Shown here one piece after another: positions 1 through 5,666 of a DNA stretch of 15,046 nt (positions within the stretch are counted from its first letter, which is position 1; the number at the start of each line of letters is the position of its first letter). The position numbers and the translations under genes were made by a program. The DNA is from an uncultured Synergistales bacterium (lineage in GTDB: Bacteria > Synergistota > Synergistia > Synergistales > Aminobacteriaceae). The notes under the pieces were generated by a model. It saw only the letters and a list, made by a program, of their open reading frames with translations. It made no database searches and had not been told where the DNA came from. The stretch is from NCBI GenBank assembly GCA_937957815.1, contig CALFXN010000230.1, forward strand, positions 1 to 15,046, read 5' to 3'.

Positions 1-21
1 AGACGTGTGCTCTTCCGATCT
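1..21. other. Illumina adapter remnant (left end)
   Basis: The first 21 bases match the 3' part of the Illumina TruSeq/indexed adapter that ends in GCTCTTCCGATCT. This is library sequence, not genome. The first genomic base is about 22, so the receptor gene running off this end is cut by a library-fragment edge. Confidence 0.97.
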
Positions 22-149
22 TCATTCGTGAAAAAACCGGAAAAACGCCGGATGGAGAACCCGGCGGTACACACGACAGCCAGAAAAACCATCACGCCGG
101 TCATAAGAACCATTTTCAGCATTATCGGGCGCCGTACCTTCGCAGTCAC
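22..149 (-). CDS. N-terminus of a membrane receptor, probably a methyl-accepting chemotaxis protein (partial)
   Basis: About 42 codons are visible before the contig ends. I chose the GTG start at 149 because an AGGAGGG ribosome-binding site lies about 6 nt upstream. The peptide has a basic N-terminus (KVRRPI) and one strongly hydrophobic helix at about residues 9-30, which fits the first transmembrane segment of a sensor. Over 36 residues it matches the N-terminus of the decayed chemotaxis receptor gene at 8936-10574 at 21 positions, including VRRPI and SIRRFS, so the two are paralogues. The sensing and signalling domains lie off the contig. A different sensor class, such as a histidine kinase, cannot be excluded from this fragment alone. 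Confidence 0.6.
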
Positions 150-237
150 TCGTATCCCTCCTGACATGATGGACTCCCCGGACCAATTGTAGATTCCATG
201 TGTTGTCGGTCCATTGCGGCATTGTTGCAACGTCGCA

Positions 238-270
238 ACAAAAGAGATCCCCGACAACGGGGATCCCTTT
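238..270 (-). terminator. Intrinsic terminator of the SLH porin gene
   Basis: Read on the minus strand, an 8-bp perfect GC-rich stem (GATCCCCG / CGGGGATC, 4-nt loop) is extended by further pairs at its base and followed by CTCTTTTG. It lies about 28 nt past the porin stop codon. A second, smaller inverted repeat (TTGTTGC / GCAACAA, 222-241) follows directly. Both sit between the porin gene and the partial receptor gene. Confidence 0.75.
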
Positions 271-297
271 CATTCCTGACATTCTGGGAGAAAGATT

Positions 298-1791
298 TCA
301 GAACGACACCTGCGTCTTCAGCCGGACGGCGCTGTCGTCGAGGCGAGCCGAATGGTCGAAATCGACCTGGTCGTAGGCAAGCTCGAACATGAGCGCCGGC
401 GTGTAGTAGTAGCGCACGCCCAGGCCGCACATGGTCCGGTCGGAATACGTCCCGTCGGCGAGCGGAGCCTTGTCGTAGTCGAACGCTCCGTACCGGAAGA
501 ACGTCGTCCACTGGTCGCTCCACTGTTGCCGCGCGGAGAGGAACACCCACGACATTTCGCTGTCGCGTCCCGGATTCCGGATATCTTCTTCCTCGCGGAC
601 GCTCAGGAACGCCACGTTCCCCGGCGTCGAATCGAACGGATCGTTCATCGGCGCGAAGCTCGCATCGAGTTTGGCGTATTCCAGCCAGAGGTCCGTAAAT
701 TTGAGCGCATCCTGCTTGATGTCGACAATCGCCTTCCAGGCCTTCGGCGAATCGTCGTATCCGCCTTTTATATCCCACTTCTGACCGTAGAAGGCGCCCT
801 TGAAAGCGACCGCGTTCGTGAAGTTGACCGTGAAATCCGCCCAGTAGACGCTCCTGTCCGACGTCTTCCACGTAAGGCCGTCGTCATCCTGCTGGTCGAA
901 GAGCATTCCGTTCAACCCGAGGCTGAACCGTTCGTTGAAATCAAGCTTGATCCCCACGTGAAAGAGATTCGCCTCGACTTCGCTCCATCCGTATGCCGCG
1001 TCCGGGTACCCGTCGCTGTCGCTCTCCTCCTGATGCGCCACCAGGAAGTACCATGACCCCATGGAGAAGGGCTTCGTGAACTCCAGTCCCTTCCAGTTGC
1101 TCTTGTACATGAACGTACTGTCGCCGCAGTCCTCGTCGAAAAAGCCGCCTTCATACTCCACATAGAACTTTCCCACGCGCATCGAGATATCCCACGGCAG
1201 CGCGACGGTGAGATACATGCGGCGCCACAGAATTCCGTCTTCCCCGTCGTACTGGAACCGCGCCGAGAACGTCACCTTGTCATCGACGCGCTTCTCGAAA
1301 TCGATGTAGTTGTCGTCCTCGGGGAAAGCATAATCCGTCTTTCCCGCCGTCGCGTACAGGGTTCCTTCCTCTTTCGCCCATTTCATGGAGATCAGGAACG
1401 ATCCCGTGACCTTCCATCCGCCGATGTCGGACTCGAGCTGCGCGACGCGCCGATCGATCTTGTCGGCCCTGACGCCGAGCGCGTCAAGCTCGTCCCTGAA
1501 TTCCATGACGAGCCGCTTGAGCATTTCGACATCCTGTTTGCTCGCCTTGGCCATATCGACGTTCGCAAGCGACCGGGCGAGCGCGGAAGCCATTTCGTAC
1601 CGTGTCGCCGGCTGGTTCCCCTTATACGTCCCGTCGGGGTATCCGGACAGGACGCCGGATGCCGCGAGTTGCCCGATGGCGTCGTACGCCCAATGCCCCG
1701 AAGGCACGTCCATGAACGGATTCGCGGCGAACGCCGGCGCGGAAACGCTGACGAGCGCAAGCACAGCAATCAGAAAACCGAACTTCCTCAC
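298..1791 (-). CDS. SLH-domain outer-membrane porin
   Basis: This is a 497-aa outer-membrane beta-barrel protein that probably forms a general diffusion channel and tethers the outer membrane to the cell wall. I chose the GTG at 1791 because GAGGAGG lies 8 nt upstream and a clean signal peptide follows (residues 1-22, cut after APAFA); the open frame continues upstream to 1935 without signal-peptide logic. Residues 26-75 are one SLH domain (FMDVP..HWAYDAI, GYPDGTY, TRYEMA). Residues about 83-122 are a charged heptad-rich coiled coil. The rest consists of alternating amphipathic strands rich in Tyr, Trp and Gly, and the chain ends in a C-terminal phenylalanine (QVSF), the usual BAM recognition signal. 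The SLH plus coiled coil plus barrel layout is typical of diderm Synergistota, Negativicutes and Cyanobacteria. The gene lies 85 bp after the HD-GYP gene and has its own terminator. Confidence 0.9.
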   Translation of the reverse strand: MRKFGFLIAVLALVSVSAPAFAANPFMDVPSGHWAYDAIGQLAASGVLSGYPDGTYKGNQPATRYEMASALARSLANVDMAKASKQDVEMLKRLVMEFRDELDALGVRADKIDRRVAQLESDIGGWKVTGSFLISMKWAKEEGTLYATAGKTDYAFPEDDNYIDFEKRVDDKVTFSARFQYDGEDGILWRRMYLTVALPWDISMRVGKFYVEYEGGFFDEDCGDSTFMYKSNWKGLEFTKPFSMGSWYFLVAHQEESDSDGYPDAAYGWSEVEANLFHVGIKLDFNERFSLGLNGMLFDQQDDDGLTWKTSDRSVYWADFTVNFTNAVAFKGAFYGQKWDIKGGYDDSPKAWKAIVDIKQDALKFTDLWLEYAKLDASFAPMNDPFDSTPGNVAFLSVREEEDIRNPGRDSEMSWVFLSARQQWSDQWTTFFRYGAFDYDKAPLADGTYSDRTMCGLGVRYYYTPALMFELAYDQVDFDHSARLDDSAVRLKTQVSF

Positions 1792-1876
1792 ACCGTATTC
1801 CTCCTCAGTACGTTTTTCCCCGACGAATCGCACAACGCCTCCGTGCGGTTCGCCACCGTTCCGCAATCGGCGCGCG

Positions 1877-3409
1877 TCAGGAGACGCACGCCAGACGGAC
1901 CAATTCACGCGGGTGTTCCGAATCCGCCTTCGCATCCGGATACTCCCGGCATATCGTCAGCACGTCGTCGATCGACGCGATGAACAGATCGACGAGAGCG
2001 GGTTCGAAATGTCCGCCGCGTTCCCGCATAATGAGTTCGATCACCTGATCGAGTGGCCACGCCGGTTTGTATACCCTCTTTCCAGACAACGCGTCGAACA
2101 CGTCCGCAATCGCGACGATCCTCGCTTCAGGACGAATCGAGGTTCCATTCAATCCGTTGGGATATCCTCCGCCATTCCATCGTTCGTGATGTTCGAGCGC
2201 GATTGTCGCAGCGAGATCGAAAAACGCTCCCCCGGTCGCGCTCAGTATTCTGTAACCGATAGTTGTGTGCGTCTTGACTCTCTCGAATTCCTCCGCCGAC
2301 AGACGGCCGGGCTTGTTCAGGATCGCGTCGGGGATGCCGATTTTTCCGACGTCATGGAACGACGACGCGAGCCCGATCGTTTTCGCCTCATCCGGCGGGA
2401 CGCCGCGTCTCATCGCAAGATACTCGCTGATCGCCGCGACGCGCCGGACATGGTTCGCCGTTTCGTGCGAGCGGGTCTCGATCACCTCTCCGAGCGTGTA
2501 CGCAATCTCCGACTGCGTACGCAGGAGCTCGGAATTGAGACGCACCACTTCCCGTTCCGCGGATTCGCTTTTCGCGAGCTGGACGGAGAGTTCCCGGGTT
2601 TTCGAGCGAACCCGGCAACGAAGCGCGAAAATCCAGATAACCGCTATGCCTCCCGCGACCGCGATGACCTTCATTCCCCGCTCGAAGCGAGCGGTATCGA
2701 TGCGCCCATTTTCATAGATACTGAACCAGTGGTCGTGAAGCGTCGATATCGTTCCGTCCTTTCCGAGAGCGGTATAGGCCCGGCGAAGCGCCGACAGCAG
2801 CGGCTTCGCTTCTCCCGCGAGCACGATCCGCCGGGGAACGCCGACGTCGGCGATGATCGAGACGCTCAACCCCGACGCATCGGTTCCATGAACGAGATGC
2901 AGCCCCTGATACTCGGGGATCAGCGCCGGCGCTCCTTCTCGCGCGCCTTCGATCGCCTCTTCCCGCGTTTTCGTGATGCGACACGCCCCGAATCGGGAGC
3001 ACAGCCCGAGCGGAAGAAACGCCGCGTCGGAGACGGCCACGGAAACGCAGCCCGGGCTCCCGAGAGCGTTTTTCGTCCCGAAGAGCGCGAGACGGAGCGT
3101 GTCCACGGGAATCGAACAACCGGGATCCCCGTCCCCGGGAAGAATCGCCCCCCCCGCGGTTCCGTCCCGGAGCGCATCCGCGAGCTTCCCCAGCGGGACG
3201 CGGACGAACCGGATTTCGACATCCGCTTTCTGCGCGAGCGCCATCCACAGATCGATGTCGTATCCGGCCGATTCCTCGCCACTGACCTGCGAGAAGGGCT
3301 GATTCCCCGCCTCGACCGCGACGGTCAGTGTTCCGTACGCGAAAGCCTCTTCGGAAGAGAGGAAGACCAGAAGGAGTGTGCATATGAAAGAAAGAAAGCG
3401 TCGTCGCAT
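1877..3409 (-). CDS. Periplasmic-sensor HD-GYP phosphodiesterase
   Basis: This 510-aa protein probably hydrolyses cyclic di-GMP in the cytoplasm in response to a periplasmic ligand. Residues 1-24 are a signal peptide or first membrane anchor. Residues about 26-230 resemble a family-3 solute-binding (SBP_bac_3) domain (LTVAVEAGNQPFS, GYDIDLWMALAQ). Residues about 246-263 are a transmembrane helix, followed by a helical linker (270-305). Residues about 306-485 are an HD-GYP domain with its diagnostic motifs: HDVGKIG with H352-D353, H381, HHERWNGGGYP at 407-417, and D436 in IADVFDAL. The metal ligands therefore appear complete and the enzyme is probably active. The ATG at 3409 has a GAGG ribosome-binding site 6 nt upstream. 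It follows the second DUF4198 gene on the same strand after a long hairpin with no clear U-tract, so read-through from the feo operon is possible. The ligand is unknown; amino acids are the usual guess for this sensor fold. Confidence 0.9.
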   Translation of the reverse strand: MRRRFLSFICTLLLVFLSSEEAFAYGTLTVAVEAGNQPFSQVSGEESAGYDIDLWMALAQKADVEIRFVRVPLGKLADALRDGTAGGAILPGDGDPGCSIPVDTLRLALFGTKNALGSPGCVSVAVSDAAFLPLGLCSRFGACRITKTREEAIEGAREGAPALIPEYQGLHLVHGTDASGLSVSIIADVGVPRRIVLAGEAKPLLSALRRAYTALGKDGTISTLHDHWFSIYENGRIDTARFERGMKVIAVAGGIAVIWIFALRCRVRSKTRELSVQLAKSESAEREVVRLNSELLRTQSEIAYTLGEVIETRSHETANHVRRVAAISEYLAMRRGVPPDEAKTIGLASSFHDVGKIGIPDAILNKPGRLSAEEFERVKTHTTIGYRILSATGGAFFDLAATIALEHHERWNGGGYPNGLNGTSIRPEARIVAIADVFDALSGKRVYKPAWPLDQVIELIMRERGGHFEPALVDLFIASIDDVLTICREYPDAKADSEHPRELVRLACVS

Positions 3410-3440
3410 GGAGAACCTCGCCGAAATGCCGAAGAGAAAC

Positions 3441-3510
3441 CCGATGCCGGAGAGAGAAAGGAGCGAAGGGTCAACGGGGAAAAGCCTTACCTTTCCCTCC
3501 CCGGCATCGG
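3441..3510 (-). terminator. Long intercistronic hairpin closing the metal-uptake operon
   Basis: The arms at 3441-3461 and 3490-3510 form a 21-bp stem in minus-strand RNA. Nineteen pairs are Watson-Crick and two are G-U, around a 28-nt loop. On the plus strand the two wobbles would be A-C mismatches, so the structure favours minus-strand RNA. The sequence after the stem (GTTTCTCTT) is only weakly U-rich, so it may be a leaky terminator, a processing site or a 3'-end stabiliser. Confidence 0.55.
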
Positions 3511-3514
3511 AACC

Positions 3515-4318
3515 TTATTTCATATCCCGCGCCTGAACCCAGATGACGGCGTCGACCCCAAGCTCCGCTCCCTTATAGTCGCGGGTGATGACTCCGAGTG
3601 CGGCAAAGCCCCACCACCCCGCCTTCGGGATCGAATACACGAATGTTCCGTTCGCGTCCGCACGGATCGTCTGCGTGACGAAAGCGTCCTGCGGCGCCTC
3701 GACCTTCGCGTCCTTCGCGAAACAATTGTGCGCGACATCGGGTTCGTGGTTCATGTATTCGACTTCGATTTCCGCGAACGGAACCGGCTGTCCGTTCGCC
3801 TTCACGACGCCCCGGAAAGCGTTGCCCGTCCAGAGCCCGTACGGCTTGTCGAGAGGAACGATCTCCGCAGGAAGCCCGATTTCGGCGTCCCAGTCCGTCG
3901 GCAATCCGGCAACGCTGACGACCGTCTTCGTGCACTGCTGCATCCATGCGTTTTCCGCCTTCTCGAAGTACGGCGCCGGAACGAGTCCGAAGACGTAATC
4001 TCCCATTCCCTTTAGCGGAACGGCAGCCTCGTATCCCAGACCGTCGTTCGTCAGACTGGTCCACCGGATCGGAAGAAGACGCTTCTTGAGGTCTTCCTTC
4101 TTCTCCTTGTGGACGACGAAGAACTCCTCGACCCCCGCCATGTCCATCGTGTGCCCCGCCTCGAAGGGATGCGTGAACACGATCTTGAGCGTCACATCCT
4201 GCGACTTCTGAAGGGCACTCTCCGGGGTATAGACCATCTGGAAGTGCGCACACGCGGGCGCCGATCCGAACGCGACGCACAGGCACGCAACCGCGAATCC
4301 CAACGCAAGTCGTTTCAT
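3515..4318 (-). CDS. Secreted DUF4198 protein, second copy (possible metal-binding)
   Basis: This is a 267-aa exported protein of the DUF4198 type. Members of that family (NikK-like) accompany nickel and cobalt uptake systems; the exact metal here is unknown. Residues 1-24 are a signal peptide ending PACA, so cleavage would leave His25 as the first residue of the mature chain (HFQMVY). A His/Met-rich stretch follows at 50-60 (HPFEAGHTMDM), a plausible metal site. The C-terminal third (about 165-260) looks like a carboxypeptidase-regulatory-type beta-sandwich (NGQPVPFAEIEVEY, DANGTFVYSIPKAGWWGF). The ATG at 4318 is the only sensible start, although the GGAGG sequence sits unusually far upstream (about 12-13 nt). 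It is the last gene of the feo cluster before the 3441-3510 hairpin and differs clearly from the other DUF4198 copy, so it is not a recent duplicate. Confidence 0.85.
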   Translation of the reverse strand: MKRLALGFAVACLCVAFGSAPACAHFQMVYTPESALQKSQDVTLKIVFTHPFEAGHTMDMAGVEEFFVVHKEKKEDLKKRLLPIRWTSLTNDGLGYEAAVPLKGMGDYVFGLVPAPYFEKAENAWMQQCTKTVVSVAGLPTDWDAEIGLPAEIVPLDKPYGLWTGNAFRGVVKANGQPVPFAEIEVEYMNHEPDVAHNCFAKDAKVEAPQDAFVTQTIRADANGTFVYSIPKAGWWGFAALGVITRDYKGAELGVDAVIWVQARDMK

Positions 4319-4411
4319 CGTACGATCACATCCTCCTTACTGCTCGCTTCTCCGGAAAAACCCGAAGAAAGCGTCGTGTGACACCGGGATGCCATACCGG
4401 AACGTTCGCCG

Positions 4412-4448
4412 CTTCCGGAGCGGTTCAGCGTTCGCACCGCTCCGGAGG
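4412..4448. repeat. GC-rich intercistronic hairpin between the two DUF4198 genes
   Basis: An 11-bp perfect inverted repeat (TCCGGAGCGGT / ACCGCTCCGGA), extended by two more positions, surrounds an 11-nt loop in the 146-bp gap. No U-run follows on either strand, so it is unlikely to terminate efficiently. In the minus-strand transcript it could protect the upstream message from 3' decay or reduce expression of the last gene. Confidence 0.5.
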
Positions 4449-4464
4449 GACGACCGTTCGCAGA

Positions 4465-5262
4465 TTATTCTCCGATACGGAAACTCAACGTCGTCAGCAG
4501 CAGAACTTTGTCGGCTTTATCCTTCTGGGGGTGCGCAAAAGAGTATTCCGCCTCGGCGAACCAGTACCCCGCCTTCAGCGGGATGATCTCGACGACGCCG
4601 TCGAGATCGGTCCGTCCGACAAACGCCTTGTATTCCTTATTCGAGAAGCCGGCGAACGTCGCTTCGAGCTTCGCCGTCTTCATGGGCTTTCCCTCGAAAA
4701 GAATCCTGACCGGGAACTTCTCTCCGGGCCTGACCGTCGCGGGGTGAACCAGAGGAACGATCTCGAGGCGCTGTCCCGTGGGCTTCGAGATGAAATCCGC
4801 CTCACGGCTCCCCTCGATGTCGAGAATCGTTTTCGCGAACATCGTGACCTCTTCGCAGTAGGTAGCGTCCGCGCGCTGCGTCCTGTCCTTCTGCGCCCAG
4901 CCGTCGGGTCCGTTGGACCAGAAGGTCGGACGGTAGGTTCCGAGAACAAGGAAACTTCCCTTCTTCAACTCCGCTTTCCCTTCGTACGCGTAGTTCTCTC
5001 CGATCTGCGCGAGCGGCGTCATGCCGTTCGGCGTCGCAAGCTGAAGCCCCTCGAAGATTTTCGTGCGATCCGCCGGTATCGGTTCGGGTTTCGGGAAATC
5101 GTGTCCGTAGCCGATTTCGGCTCTGACGATGCCATCCTTCGGTCCGGAGGCATTGACCCAGAAATCGTGCGCGCACGCGGCGCCCGATGTCATGAACACT
5201 GAGAAAACGGCGATCGCGATTGCTGCGCGCAGTACTGCATGTTTCACGGTTCCATGGAACAT
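4465..5262 (-). CDS. Secreted DUF4198 protein, first copy (possible metal-binding)
   Basis: This is a 265-aa exported protein of the DUF4198 family. The ATG at 5262 has GAGGAGG 8 nt upstream; the open frame continues to 5331, but that extension is Arg/Glu-rich and unlike a leader. Residues 1-31 are a signal peptide ending AACA, giving mature His32 in the family-typical HDFWV start. GYGHDFP at 51-57 is a second histidine motif usual in this family. The C-terminal part (about 180-250) is a predicted beta-sandwich (GKPMKTAKLEATF, GYWFAEAEYSF). Its position between the NikL-like gene and the second DUF4198 gene, downstream of feoB, suggests a periplasmic metal-binding or delivery role. The function is inferred, not shown. 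Confidence 0.85.
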   Translation of the reverse strand: MFHGTVKHAVLRAAIAIAVFSVFMTSGAACAHDFWVNASGPKDGIVRAEIGYGHDFPKPEPIPADRTKIFEGLQLATPNGMTPLAQIGENYAYEGKAELKKGSFLVLGTYRPTFWSNGPDGWAQKDRTQRADATYCEEVTMFAKTILDIEGSREADFISKPTGQRLEIVPLVHPATVRPGEKFPVRILFEGKPMKTAKLEATFAGFSNKEYKAFVGRTDLDGVVEIIPLKAGYWFAEAEYSFAHPQKDKADKVLLLTTLSFRIGE

Positions 5263-5343
5263 AATTTCGTCCTCCTCGTTTTCGGTACGGCGTCCTTCGC
5301 CCGGGACTCCCCGCCTTGGACGCCCTGACATTCAAACAGCTTT

Positions 5344-5661
5344 CTACTTGATATCCTCGCCCTTGACCGTCACTTCATGACCTGGACCGGCGTTGAACTC
5401 GACCACGAACGGAACTTTCGGTTTCTCGAATGAGAACTCGCCGTTTTCGTCGATCTTGCCGGAAGTCAGCACGGAACCATCCGCGGCCTTGACCGTCATG
5501 GAAACTCCCGTTGCAGAGGAACCGTCGGAAAACCCCCCCTCGCACGTCACCGTCCCGTCGGAATTGAGATAGCAGGAACACAGCGGCGTATGCGCAGCGG
5601 CGGGATTCACGCCCGCAAGACAGACAATGAGCGCCAGAAGACACATCATGATGCGTCGCAC
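5344..5661 (-). CDS. Small secreted NikL-like protein with CxC motif
   Basis: This exported protein of 105 aa has a leader (residues 1-23, ending PAAA) and a mature chain starting at His24 (HTPLCSC). It contains a CxC pair (Cys28, Cys30), Cys40, and a single beta-sandwich repeat (GFSDGSSATGVSMTV, GKIDENGEFSFEKP) ending in AGPGHEVTV. The xFSDG...GEFSF...AGxGH pattern resembles NikL-type accessory proteins of nickel/cobalt ECF transporters, but no ECF components are present here. I chose the GTG at 5661 because AGGAGG, encoded by the last FeoB codons, lies about 8 nt upstream. The GTG at 5670, overlapping the feoB stop, is an alternative that would add three residues. Only 5 bp separate this gene from feoB, so co-expression with the iron permease is nearly certain. 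Confidence 0.8.
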   Translation of the reverse strand: MRRIMMCLLALIVCLAGVNPAAAHTPLCSCYLNSDGTVTCEGGFSDGSSATGVSMTVKAADGSVLTSGKIDENGEFSFEKPKVPFVVEFNAGPGHEVTVKGEDIK

Positions 5662-5666
5662 TTCGT

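Noticed and set aside
1824..1852. Inverted repeat CGAATCGCAC / GTGCGGTTCG between the HD-GYP and porin genes
   Set aside because: It has one mismatch in minus-strand RNA and no U-run; too weak to call a terminator.
1792..1935. 48-codon N-terminal extension of the porin
   Set aside because: It overlaps the end of the HD-GYP gene, and a ribosome-binding site and signal peptide start cleanly at 1791.
2067..2081. Sequence resembling the feo operator arm (GTATACCCTCTTTCC)
   Set aside because: It lies inside the HD-GYP coding region, is imperfect and has no partner arm; probably chance.
1385..4015. 876-codon open frame on the plus strand
   Set aside because: It runs antisense to the porin, HD-GYP and DUF4198 genes, is very rich in Arg, has no domain pattern, and is the usual open antisense frame of GC-rich coding DNA.
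5289..5324. 7-bp inverted repeat GGCGTCC / GGACGCC before the first DUF4198 gene
   Set aside because: Short arms, a 22-nt loop and no U-tract; no clear function.
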